64,000 nucleotides of DNA from JABMMZ01 sp964505065 (GTDB lineage Bacteria > Bacteroidota > Bacteroidia > NS11-12g > UBA955). How positions within the stretch are numbered: the first letter of the stretch is position 1; each line of letters starts with the position of its first letter. Shown here in pieces: positions 33,820 to 42,109 of this stretch. The position numbers and the translations under genes are program-made. The notes beneath the pieces are model-generated. The model saw only the letters and a list, made by a program, of their open reading frames with translations, was not told where the DNA came from and ran no database searches. The stretch lies in contig CAZDGF010000010.1 of NCBI GenBank assembly GCA_964505065.1, positions 1-64,000 of the forward strand. Direction: 5' to 3'.

Positions 33820-35402
33820 ATGCTTTTTCTTTTTACCAATTGAAAAATGTAAAATACAAGGCTTAAGCCAAATAAAACAACAGCAAGCTTACCTACCCAA
33901 TTGCCATACTTTACATAAAATGTTTCAATATTATTGGGTGTTATCCAACATCTAAAAGCTGTTCTTTGGTTGTATTGCGTTTGGTGTGTTATTTTGCCTA
34001 ACATATTTATGCATGCAGATACCCCAGTATTGGCACTACGCAGCATCTCTTTTCGGGTTTCTATACATCTTATAGCCCCAAAATATAAATGTTGTTTATA
34101 GCCTTGCGTATTGCCCCACCAACCATCGTTGGTTATTACAGCCAGTGCATTTGCACCATCTTTTACAAACTCGGTAGCATAATCGCCAAATACAGATTCG
34201 TAGCATACTAAAGGCGCAATTTTTAACCTTTCATTCACGATAAAATTTATGGGTATTTTGCTTGTACCCAAGCTACCACTTGCACCACCAAGATTTATAC
34301 TCAGTTTTTCTAAAAAATCAAATGGCATTTTCTCTACCCCTGGCACAAGTTTAGATTTATGGTAAAGCGAATCTACTTTTTTGTTTTTTATCAGCAAGGC
34401 AGTGTTATAGCAATCCCACCATTTTTGCGAAAAACTATCGTAGCGAGCAGTAATTGTTGGGCGTGTTTTTTCTGTATATAAATTGTATGTTTCCGCACCA
34501 GTTATAATAGCTAATTCATTGCTATCAGTTAGTTTTTTTGTTACCGTTAAAATATCTACACTATTTAATTGGCTTTCGTTAATATTGCCTGTTACGGCTG
34601 TTTCAGGAAATACTAAAAGTTTTGTTTGAGGGGTAATTAATGGTTTGGCTATATCCAATGCAATTTCCAACTGTTTTTCTGGCCTTATATAATTTTCGCC
34701 ATCGCTAAATTTTTCTTTGTATGGGTCAATATTGGGTTGAACTATGATACATTCTTGGGCAATTTGACCTTTTGTAATTCTTATCAAAGTTTCTTTAAAA
34801 CTTTGAATTATAAGCGAACAACAAAATATTAAAATCATAAAACATAAAGGTTGCCATAGTTTGATAATTTTTTTTACTTTTACCAAATTAAAAACCCAAA
34901 TATTGACAATTAATATCAAAGCACTTCCACCCATTTCGCCAGTAATTTCATACCATTGAATAAACTCTGGATACATTGCTAAACCTTTACCCAAGGTAAG
35001 CCAAGGCCAGCTTGCGCTCCAGTTAAAATGAATAAATTCGAAAGTTAAAAAATAAACGACTATTGGCCAATAGCCTAAAACTTTATTTTTACTGTATAAA
35101 ACAGAAAATAACAAAAATGGTAAACTCATAAGCAATGAATTAGCAAATAACATAATAATGCTACCGCTTGGGCTTGCATTCCATACCCACCAAGTAGTTC
35201 CTGCATTAAAAATAAAAAATGTAAGATAACTCAATGCCCAAAATTTTAAATGTTTGCGCTTGGCATTGCTCAATTTTTGATGAATAAATAACAAAGGCAC
35301 AAAGGCAAAAAATAATAAAAAAGCAAAGGGCAATGTGGGCCAACCTAAAATTAATAATGCGCCAGAAATTAGGCTTAAATATATTGGTTTTAACTTATTC
35401 AT
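33816..35402 (-). CDS. lnt: Apolipoprotein N-acyltransferase
   Basis: Inner-membrane enzyme (528 residues) adding the third acyl chain to lipoproteins. About six to eight N-terminal helices are followed by a periplasmic nitrilase-like domain from about residue 210. The catalytic triad is visible: Glu267 in LVFPETAVTG, Lys349 in YHKSKLVPG and Cys400 in APLVCYESVFG. A C-terminal helix closes the protein. It overlaps the 3' end of rsmI by 8 bp and is the last gene of a three-gene minus-strand operon. Its product would act on the lipoproteins predicted elsewhere in the window. Confidence 0.93.
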   Translation of the reverse strand: MNKLKPIYLSLISGALLILGWPTLPFAFLLFFAFVPLLFIHQKLSNAKRKHLKFWALSYLTFFIFNAGTTWWVWNASPSGSIIMLFANSLLMSLPFLLFSVLYSKNKVLGYWPIVVYFLTFEFIHFNWSASWPWLTLGKGLAMYPEFIQWYEITGEMGGSALILIVNIWVFNLVKVKKIIKLWQPLCFMILIFCCSLIIQSFKETLIRITKGQIAQECIIVQPNIDPYKEKFSDGENYIRPEKQLEIALDIAKPLITPQTKLLVFPETAVTGNINESQLNSVDILTVTKKLTDSNELAIITGAETYNLYTEKTRPTITARYDSFSQKWWDCYNTALLIKNKKVDSLYHKSKLVPGVEKMPFDFLEKLSINLGGASGSLGTSKIPINFIVNERLKIAPLVCYESVFGDYATEFVKDGANALAVITNDGWWGNTQGYKQHLYFGAIRCIETRKEMLRSANTGVSACINMLGKITHQTQYNQRTAFRCWITPNNIETFYVKYGNWVGKLAVVLFGLSLVFYIFQLVKRKSI

Positions 35403-36099
35403 TGTTTTCTTTGTTCTCTTTTTCTGTTTTTCCTGCTAATATAATTACAAATTCGCCTTTAGGTGTTTTGTTTGTAAAATGTTTGTACATTTCTTCTAAA
35501 GTACCATTTATGGTTTCTTCATACAATTTTGAAATTTCTCTGCTTACAGATACTTTCCTATCGCTTCCAAAATGGCTAATACTGTCTTTTAACAAAGCCA
35601 ATAGTTTATAAGGACTTTCATACATAATCATTGTTCTTGTTTCATTTTGCAAAAATTCAAAGCGGGTTTTACGTCCTTTTTTTACTGGTAAAAAGCCTTC
35701 AAATACAAACTTATCGCAAGGCAATCCACTTTTTACCAAAGCAGGCACAAAAGCCGTTGCACCTGGCAAACATTCAATTTTAATATTTTCTTTTATACAT
35801 TCTCGTACAATAAGATAGCCAGGGTCGCTTATGCCAGGTGTGCCAGCATCGGTAACCAAAGCAAAGGTTTTTCCTTGTGCTATTTGGTTTAAAATATCCT
35901 TGTATTTTTCATGCTCGTTGTGTGCATGATAGCTTTGCATAGGCTTTTCTATGGCATAGTGTTTTAGTAAAATACCTGTATTTCTGGTATCTTCTGCCAA
36001 AATAATATCGCATTGCTGCAATATTTCCAATGCTCTTAAAGTAATATCCTTTAAGTTGCCTATAGGCGTAGGCACAAGATATAGCTTACTATTTTCCAA
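35395..36099 (-). CDS. rsmI: 16S rRNA (cytidine(1402)-2'-O)-methyltransferase
   Basis: SAM-dependent methyltransferase (234 residues) modifying C1402 in the ribosomal P-site region. The N-terminal motif is YLVPTPIGNLKDITLRA, followed by LAEDTRNTGILL and the SAM-binding stretch LVTDAGTPGISDPG, then ECLPGATAFVPALVKSGL. It is somewhat shorter than the E. coli protein at the C-terminus, as in many Bacteroidota. It overlaps its upstream neighbour by 11 bp and lnt by 8 bp, indicating translational coupling. Confidence 0.95.
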   Translation of the reverse strand: MENSKLYLVPTPIGNLKDITLRALEILQQCDIILAEDTRNTGILLKHYAIEKPMQSYHAHNEHEKYKDILNQIAQGKTFALVTDAGTPGISDPGYLIVRECIKENIKIECLPGATAFVPALVKSGLPCDKFVFEGFLPVKKGRKTRFEFLQNETRTMIMYESPYKLLALLKDSISHFGSDRKVSVSREISKLYEETINGTLEEMYKHFTNKTPKGEFVIILAGKTEKENKENNE

Positions 36100-36541
36100 A
36101 TTTCAAATATTGCGATAAATCTATATTAAAAAATCCTTTTAATCCAAAAAGCAATACGCTCCAAAATACAACAGCACCAAGTTGGTAGGTTAATACTTTT
36201 TTCTTATCGTTGGCAATTGCCATAGATACAATGCAACCCACAGGAATACTTATGCCAATAGGCGAAATTAAAGCAATACCAATTAATCCATAACCATTTT
36301 TAAGGTTTATAAAATTTCGTTTTCGCTTAATTGTAGGCACAAACCAGTTTCTTTTTTGGAAAAACTTTGTTATTTGTTCGCCCAAAAATGTAAATACAAG
36401 CACACCCAATGTACCTCCAATTAGGCATAAAACCATGCTTTCTAACCAATAATTGTTGGAAACAAGCAAAGGAACTACTGCAAATAAATACTTAACAGAT
36501 GAAAGTAAAATAATGCCAAGATATTTAAAAAAAATAGTCAT
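36089..36541 (-). CDS. Small polytopic membrane protein
   Basis: 150-residue protein starting at the ATG at 36541 (MTIFFKYLGIILLSSVKYLF); the longer frame would begin further upstream without support. Four hydrophobic segments surround a basic loop (QKRNWFVPTIKRKRNF). GLIGIALISPIGISIPVG recalls the small multidrug-export/DedA-like membrane family, but the assignment is weak. It is the first gene of the operon with rsmI and lnt, with a -7 box (TACATTTG on the minus strand, 36565-36572) 23 nt upstream. Confidence 0.6.
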   Translation of the reverse strand: MTIFFKYLGIILLSSVKYLFAVVPLLVSNNYWLESMVLCLIGGTLGVLVFTFLGEQITKFFQKRNWFVPTIKRKRNFINLKNGYGLIGIALISPIGISIPVGCIVSMAIANDKKKVLTYQLGAVVFWSVLLFGLKGFFNIDLSQYLKFGK

Positions 36542-36600
36542 TATAGAGAAGTTTAGAAATTGTACAAATGTAATTATAAATTTAAGATTCAATAAAAATA

Positions 36601-36630
36601 AAAAAGCCCTAATTTTTAGATTAGGGCTTT
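36601..36630. terminator. Bidirectional intrinsic terminator
   Basis: A 12-bp stem AAAAGCCCTAAT/ATTAGGGCTTTT with a 6-nt loop lies 24 nt beyond the stop codon of the lipoprotein gene ending at 36655. A-tracts on one side and T-tracts on the other allow use from either strand. Its main role is for the minus-strand lipoprotein gene. Confidence 0.85.
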
Positions 36631-36654
36631 TAAAAAATTATTATTTTTTAATTA

Positions 36655-37527
36655 CTAATATCTATAGTTGAATTTTATGTAATCATCGTTAGAACCAGCT
36701 ATATCATTCACTTCAGAAATTCCAATTAGATAGTATACTGGAGTCCCTCCTCTTGTTACTTTTGCAATTAATATACTTTTATCTGTTTCATTAATAGCTA
36801 CATTGTTAGATTCTCCTCCAATTGCATTCCATGCAGCAATAACATCATCTTCTGTGTAAAATTGCGAAATAGTTTTGCCATTCAAAGTGCCTCCAGAACC
36901 AACTTTAAAAGTAGTTGAGTTTTGAGATTTCCATATTTTAGATAATGTTGCACTTGTGCTACCATCAACTATATCTCTCATAGCCTCGTTGCCAGCACTT
37001 GAACCTGCAGTAATTGCATCTCCTTCTATCAAATCAAATGCACTAAATTTGCCAGCACCTGAAGCTTGTAAGCTATAAATTGTACCATCAATAGCATCTG
37101 TTAAAGGACCAGAGGCATTAACTGTTATAGCTTTTGAAGACATTGAATTATCTTTATCTGTGCTATAAAAAGTATAAACATAAGGACCTTTAACACCAAG
37201 TAAAAGTGTATTTAAAGTGTATTGTGTAGTTTTAATATTGTTACTAAATGTTGAATCTAACAATACAACCTCTCCAGTATTTTTATAATTTCGTGTAATT
37301 TTAATTGATTTTAAATTTACTGTATGGCTTACTACCATTTTAAATTTGATTGCATCGTTTATCAATTTTGTAGCATTTGCAGAAATAAATCCTGGAGATG
37401 ATTCAAAAGTAATGGTTGGTTTTGGAGCGTCAGGTTTTGGCTCGTCTCCTTCACTTCCTTTGCATCCTGTTAAAAAAATTGTAGCTGCAATAGCTAAACT
37501 TAAGGTTGAATAAATTAATTTTTTCAT
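36655..37527 (-). CDS. Hypothetical lipoprotein
   Basis: 290-residue predicted lipoprotein: signal peptide MKKLIYSTLSLAIAATIFL with lipobox LTGC, then a Pro/Asp/Lys-rich tether (GSEGDEPKPDAPKPT). The mature protein looks like two beta-rich domains, an Ig-like one to about residue 140 and a C-terminal one. I do not recognise a family. An exact -7 box lies upstream and a clear terminator downstream, so it is monocistronic. Confidence 0.7.
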   Translation of the reverse strand: MKKLIYSTLSLAIAATIFLTGCKGSEGDEPKPDAPKPTITFESSPGFISANATKLINDAIKFKMVVSHTVNLKSIKITRNYKNTGEVVLLDSTFSNNIKTTQYTLNTLLLGVKGPYVYTFYSTDKDNSMSSKAITVNASGPLTDAIDGTIYSLQASGAGKFSAFDLIEGDAITAGSSAGNEAMRDIVDGSTSATLSKIWKSQNSTTFKVGSGGTLNGKTISQFYTEDDVIAAWNAIGGESNNVAINETDKSILIAKVTRGGTPVYYLIGISEVNDIAGSNDDYIKFNYRY

Positions 37528-37555
37528 ATTTTTTATAATATATTATAGTATTGTG

Positions 37556-37563
37556 CAAATATA
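37556..37563 (-). promoter_or_regulatory. -7 box of the hypothetical lipoprotein gene
   Basis: Reads TATATTTG on the minus strand, an exact match, with an A/T-rich leader of 28 nt to the ATG. Confidence 0.5.
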
Positions 37564-37614
37564 CCAATTTTTATGCCAAAAAAACAAAATTTCCACTTTT
37601 CGTATTTTTTTTTC

Positions 37615-37830
37615 TTAAATTGATTGTAAAAATTCAAAGCGTGGTAGTTCTTTGTCTTCTATTTTTATGGTTTCTGTAAACATTTTTAAAGGGCGCACCC
37701 AAATACCAAATTCGCCAGACAAAGCTTTGTAAACAACCATTTTCTCCATTGTTTCGCTATGTGTGGCAGTAGTTACTACTTCGTATAAATTGCCTTTGTA
37801 GTGTTTGTATATACCTTTTTGTATTTCCAT
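37615..37830 (-). CDS. DUF1653 domain-containing protein
   Basis: 71-residue protein matching the small DUF1653 family. It opens GIYKHYKGNLYEVV, continues with HSETMEKMVVYKAL and ends in the conserved WVRPLKMFTE. The function of the family is unknown; members are small single-domain beta proteins. No promoter consensus was found. It is divergent from the vWA protein gene across 62 bp. Confidence 0.88.
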   Translation of the reverse strand: MEIQKGIYKHYKGNLYEVVTTATHSETMEKMVVYKALSGEFGIWVRPLKMFTETIKIEDKELPRFEFLQSI

Positions 37831-37892
37831 TTACCTTTTTATTTTTAATTGTATAGAGCAATATTAAGTTTTAAATTTAACACCATAAAAAT

Positions 37893-39812
37893 ATGCATAA
37901 AATAATCCTCTTATCACTAATTGCGCTTTTCAATTTTTGCGCTAATGCCCAATTGATTGAAGTAAAAGGCAGAATTTCTAACACAAATAAACCAAACGAT
38001 ACTATTTTTAAAGTTTATTTTTACAAAAATAATATTTTACTAGACAGTGTAAAAACTATGCTTGGCGGTTTTTATAGTAAAAATTTACCAATAGGAAATT
38101 ATAAAATATGCATTCATAATCAATATTTAAAGCCTACAATAATTCCTAATTTGGCATTAACCAATAAAAACAACAATTACAATTTTAAATTGAATGGCAA
38201 AGTTGTTTCAAATACTTCAAATACAATGCCTTCAAGCATAAAATATGAAGCTGCAACAGTTGATGTAGAAAAAAAAGATATTGGAAAACCTTTTGGTTAT
38301 AGCAGTGCTAAAGCAGCTAAAAGCAAAAGCAGTTCTAAAGTTACACCTAAAAGAATTGCTTCTGTTGCTACAGAAACCAAAGCAAGATATGAAGTAAAAA
38401 GTTTAGATGCAGAGTTGGAATATATGCCCGCTACTGCCAAGCCAACCACGGCAGGGCAAGTAACAGCAGGACATTGGCGAGATATTGAGCATTGGGAAGA
38501 ATGGCTAAAAACCAATCAATTGCCCGAAATTTCTGTTTTTCAAAATACTTGGGGCATTTATCCAAAAATTAAATGCAATATTCAATTTATAGATACAAAA
38601 GGTAAGCCCCTAACCTACTATCCAGTTGCGCTTTTAAACAATAAAAATGAAAAACTATGGGAAACCACTACCGATGAAAATGGCAATGCCTACTTTTGGC
38701 ACACCATTTTTAAAAATACTGCATTAGAAAATATAGACTATAATATTACAATCAACAACCAAACCATACCTTTGAATGGCAACTATTTTACAGATACAAA
38801 GAAAAAAGCAATTGTTGTAAATACCCAAAATAAAGCTGCCCAATTAGCCGAAATAGCCTTTGTGGTAGATGCCACAGGCAGCATGGGCGATGAAATTAAG
38901 TTTTTACAAATTGAATTATTAGACGTTATCAATAGAATTCAGAAAAAGAATGAATGTGTAACCATTAATACTGGCAGTGTATTTTATAGAGATAATGGCG
39001 ATGAGTACTTAACACGCATAATGCCTTTTAGCAATAATCCAAGCAATACTTTAGATTTTATTAGCAACCAAAATGCAGGTGGCGGGGGCGATTTTCCAGA
39101 AGCTGTGGATATTGCCCTACAAGATGCTTTGAATAAATTGAACTGGACAGAAGGAAATCACGCAAAAATTATGTTTTTACTTTTAGATGCACCACCACAC
39201 CAAGATATTGAAACTAAAAAAAGAATAAGAAACTGCCTGCAACAAGCTGCTGCCAAAGGTATTCGTATAGTGCCTATAGCAGCAAGTGGTATCGATAAAA
39301 CAACAGAATTTCTATTAAAATATATGGCTATAATTACCAATGGCGAATACTTATACATAACAGACGATAGCAAAATAGGCAATAGCCATTTAAAGCCAAC
39401 AGGTGGCGAAAGCAAGGTGGAATATTTAAACGATTTGATGGTGCAAACAATTAATACCTACATTAATGCCGATTGGTGTAAAAAAGAACTAAACACATTG
39501 CCAATTGACACATTGATAAATGATTCTTTAAAAAACATTCAAGACCCAATAAACCATGATGTAATAATAGCCGAAGATTGGCAAATAACATTTTATCCTA
39601 ATCCTGCTACAAATTATTTTTATATAGAAACATCTAAAACTTTAACCCAATTATTAATTACAGATATTAACGGCAAAGAATTGATAAACCAAACCACTTT
39701 TGGCGAAGGCAAAATAAAAATAAATACCGAGCAATGGAGCAGCGGCATATATATTGTAAGAGCCATTAAAAACCAAGAAGTAATATCTGGTAAAGTTTTG
39801 GTTTTACATTAG
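37893..39812 (+). CDS. von Willebrand factor A domain protein with T9SS type A sorting domain
   Basis: 639-residue exported protein. Signal peptide MHKIILLSLIALFNFCANAQ is followed by a carboxypeptidase-regulatory-like beta domain (residues 21-100) and a Ser/Lys/Ala-rich linker. A vWA domain begins near residue 320 with MIDAS motif DATGSM (326-331) in place of DxSxS, and later GGGGDFPEAV and FLLLDAPPHQ. The last 85 residues form a T9SS type A domain (ITFYPNPATNY, then SGIYIVRAIKNQEV). It is probably a surface protein with metal-dependent protein binding. The TlpA gene follows closely and may be co-transcribed. Confidence 0.85.
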   Translation: MHKIILLSLIALFNFCANAQLIEVKGRISNTNKPNDTIFKVYFYKNNILLDSVKTMLGGFYSKNLPIGNYKICIHNQYLKPTIIPNLALTNKNNNYNFKLNGKVVSNTSNTMPSSIKYEAATVDVEKKDIGKPFGYSSAKAAKSKSSSKVTPKRIASVATETKARYEVKSLDAELEYMPATAKPTTAGQVTAGHWRDIEHWEEWLKTNQLPEISVFQNTWGIYPKIKCNIQFIDTKGKPLTYYPVALLNNKNEKLWETTTDENGNAYFWHTIFKNTALENIDYNITINNQTIPLNGNYFTDTKKKAIVVNTQNKAAQLAEIAFVVDATGSMGDEIKFLQIELLDVINRIQKKNECVTINTGSVFYRDNGDEYLTRIMPFSNNPSNTLDFISNQNAGGGGDFPEAVDIALQDALNKLNWTEGNHAKIMFLLLDAPPHQDIETKKRIRNCLQQAAAKGIRIVPIAASGIDKTTEFLLKYMAIITNGEYLYITDDSKIGNSHLKPTGGESKVEYLNDLMVQTINTYINADWCKKELNTLPIDTLINDSLKNIQDPINHDVIIAEDWQITFYPNPATNYFYIETSKTLTQLLITDINGKELINQTTFGEGKIKINTEQWSSGIYIVRAIKNQEVISGKVLVLH

Positions 39813-39861
39813 TTTAAAATGAAATTTTATGTTTTGGCATAAAGATTGTTTATTTGTAGCC

Positions 39862-40380
39862 ATGCGTTCAATTATTATTATAGCCCTTGCTTTATTTACG
39901 TTCAATTATGCAAATGCCAACGATTCTACCAAAAAAGTAAGCACTCAAACATTACCTTCTGTAAATATAAAAACCATTGATGGCAAAACAGTGAATATTC
40001 AAGATTATGGCAAAACTGGCAAAATTACAATTATCAGTTTTTGGGCTACTTGGTGTGGACCATGTGTTAAAGAACTCAATAATATATTAGATGTGTATGA
40101 AGATTGGCAAAAAAAATACGGTTGTGAGTTGGTAGCAGTATCTATAGACGATAGCAGAAATATTCAAAAAGTAAAACCAATGGTAAATGCTTTTGGCTGG
40201 CCTTATACCATACTTACAGACGAAAATAAAGACCTATCCCGTGCATTGAATGTAAACAATCCGCCTCAAACATTGCTAATAGACCAAAAAGGAAATATTG
40301 TGTATGTACACAATGGCTATACAGAAGGCAGCGAGTTTGAGCTTGAAGAAGAAATGAAAAAACTGATAGGAACGAAATAA
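39862..40380 (+). CDS. TlpA-family periplasmic thioredoxin-like protein
   Basis: 172-residue protein starting at the ATG at 39862, which gives signal peptide MRSIIIIALALFTFNYANA; the in-frame ATG at 39829 would bury the signal. The thioredoxin fold carries the active-site motif WCGPC (Cys65 and Cys68) in FWATWCGPCVKEL. The cis-Pro region is NNPPQTLLIDQKGNIVY. It likely reduces disulfides in envelope proteins, for example in cytochrome maturation. A -7-like box (TTTATTTG, one mismatch) ends 5 nt before the chosen start. Confidence 0.88.
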   Translation: MRSIIIIALALFTFNYANANDSTKKVSTQTLPSVNIKTIDGKTVNIQDYGKTGKITIISFWATWCGPCVKELNNILDVYEDWQKKYGCELVAVSIDDSRNIQKVKPMVNAFGWPYTILTDENKDLSRALNVNNPPQTLLIDQKGNIVYVHNGYTEGSEFELEEEMKKLIGTK

Positions 40381-40409
40381 GAATTTTTCCTTTTGATTTT
40401 AAAATATTT

Positions 40410-40417
40410 TATATTTG
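40410..40417 (+). promoter_or_regulatory. -7 box of the Uma2-family gene
   Basis: TATATTTG is an exact match 7 nt before the ATG at 40425, predicting a leaderless or nearly leaderless mRNA. Confidence 0.5.
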
Positions 40418-40424
40418 TAATACA

Positions 40425-41021
40425 ATGAAAGTTGAAGAGCCAAAAGTAGAATATAACGCATTAGATTTGAATGGTACTTATACCTATTTAGATTATATGA
40501 AATGGCAGTTCTCTGAAAGAGTAGAACTTATAAAAGGTAAAATTTTAAAAATGAGCCCAGCGCCTAACAGAAGGCACCAAACTATTTTAGTAAATTTACA
40601 CGAACCTTTTATTAAAAATTTTAAAAACCAAAAATGCAAGTGGTATCCTGCGCCATTTGATGTTAGGTTGCCTTTACCTAAAGGTATAAAAGATAGCACC
40701 GTTGTTCAGCCAGATATTTGTGTAATATGCGATATAGAAAAACTTGACGACCAAGGCTGCAATGGCGCACCCGATTTGGTGGTAGAAATACTTTCGCCAG
40801 GCAATTCTAAACACGAAATAAATACTAAATTTGAACTATACGAACAAGCAGGTGTAAAAGAATATTGGATAATTCAGCCAGAAACTAAATTAGTGCTATT
40901 ATATGTTTTAGACAATGGCATTTACAAAGGATTACGCCCTTTTACCGAAGGACAAACTATAACAAGTGCAATTTTTCCCGAACTAAAAGTAGAGGTAGAT
41001 GACTTGTTTTTTGATACTTAA
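40425..41021 (+). CDS. Uma2 family endonuclease-like protein (DUF820)
   Basis: 198-residue member of the Uma2/DUF820 family, restriction-endonuclease-like PD-(D/E)xK proteins of uncertain biological role. Visible family features are YMKWQFSERVELIKGKIL near the N-terminus, VVQPDICVI with the first acidic residue, APDLVVEILSPGNSKHE with the second, and YEQAGVKEYWIIQPE. The gene is complete and monocistronic. Its last 4 bp overlap the convergent WG-repeat gene. Confidence 0.88.
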   Translation: MKVEEPKVEYNALDLNGTYTYLDYMKWQFSERVELIKGKILKMSPAPNRRHQTILVNLHEPFIKNFKNQKCKWYPAPFDVRLPLPKGIKDSTVVQPDICVICDIEKLDDQGCNGAPDLVVEILSPGNSKHEINTKFELYEQAGVKEYWIIQPETKLVLLYVLDNGIYKGLRPFTEGQTITSAIFPELKVEVDDLFFDT

Positions 41022-42025
41022 AACATATAACCAAACAATAGATTGAAATAGTTGGTAGTAGTAACGGTTGGTATTTTATACGGTAAAAATTTGTAGCCGA
41101 GTTCTATTAATGCACCACCATTTCTGTTTTTGCCACTAATTTTTATGCCTACGGCAGTATTTATTAATAATTTTGTTGGGCTTTTGCCGCCAAAATATCT
41201 CCTATTATTAAATTTATAATTGAAAGAAAAATTATTTTCAGCTAAAATTACACCCAAATCGTATTTTGTATAAAGTGCAGTGCCTTTTTGTGGTTTCATT
41301 AAAAAAAGCATTTGTGAAAAATAAACAGGTATCTGCCTGCTCCAAAGTTTGGCAGTATCTGTAAATGCCTTTGTTTGCTGAAAACCTGTGCCTATGCCCG
41401 TTAGTAAATTTTTATTTTGAAAATACATATTTGTTTTAAACTCAATAAAGCCACTTCTCTTTTGATTATCTATAACCCCTCCTTGAAAAGTATGCCATAG
41501 TTTATTGTTTTTCTCTGTATTGTAATTTAACTTATTATATACTTCTTTTTGAATTCGTTCTTTGGTTATTTTATTGAGTGTTTCTAATTCATAATCAGAA
41601 TTGAAAACTATTGCTTTTTTGAGTTTAGAATTTCTTGAATCAAAATATCTGAAAGGGAATACTTTATCTCCGGTCTTAATATATTGTATGTAATTGTTGA
41701 ATATCTTTATCATAGCTGTATCATTTTCCCTTAAAATAACTTCAGCATTTTCTTTATCAATCAACTTAATATAATTAAACATAATTGGTATTACAATATT
41801 GCCCAAAGTATCTATTGCACCTAACTTTCCGCCATATTGCACCAAAGCAAAATTGTTACTAAATGGATATGCTTTTTCAAAATGATAAAATATTTTCAGC
41901 TTTTTAGTTTTGGTATCTACATACCCATATTTATTATCAAAATCTGCTGATTGAAAGGGAACAAGATTTTGAGCTTTAGATAACATTAATGTTTTACACA
42001 AAACAATTAAGAATAAATACTTCAT
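41018..42025 (-). CDS. WG-repeat-like exported protein with C-terminal barrel-like region
   Basis: 335-residue protein with signal peptide MKYLFLIVLCKTLMLSKAQ. Residues of about 30-95 look like two WG-type repeats (KYGYVDTKTKKLKIFYHF and KLGAIDTLGNIVIP). The C-terminal 130 residues are strand-rich with aromatic residues (IPVYFSQMLFLMKPQKGTAL then YFNLLFGYMF), ending in a terminal Phe, as in outer-membrane barrels. The combination is not one I recognise. It is divergent from the Wzi/RemB-like gene. Confidence 0.6.
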   Translation of the reverse strand: MKYLFLIVLCKTLMLSKAQNLVPFQSADFDNKYGYVDTKTKKLKIFYHFEKAYPFSNNFALVQYGGKLGAIDTLGNIVIPIMFNYIKLIDKENAEVILRENDTAMIKIFNNYIQYIKTGDKVFPFRYFDSRNSKLKKAIVFNSDYELETLNKITKERIQKEVYNKLNYNTEKNNKLWHTFQGGVIDNQKRSGFIEFKTNMYFQNKNLLTGIGTGFQQTKAFTDTAKLWSRQIPVYFSQMLFLMKPQKGTALYTKYDLGVILAENNFSFNYKFNNRRYFGGKSPTKLLINTAVGIKISGKNRNGGALIELGYKFLPYKIPTVTTTNYFNLLFGYMF

Positions 42026-42090
42026 ATTTTTAAACTAAATGTCAAAAATAGTAAATATTAGCGAAAACATTTTCGTTTAATATTTTTTAT

Positions 42091-42098
42091 TAAGTTTG
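42091..42098 (+). promoter_or_regulatory. -7 box of the Wzi/RemB-like gene
   Basis: TAAGTTTG is an exact match, 11 nt before the ATG at 42110. It overlaps an in-frame GTG at 42098, which therefore cannot be the start. Confidence 0.55.
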
Positions 42099-42109
42099 TG
42101 CTATCAAAA

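Noticed and set aside
39829..39861. Upstream ATG as start of the TlpA gene
   Set aside because: It would place eleven polar residues before a good signal peptide, and a -7-like sequence lies between the two ATGs.
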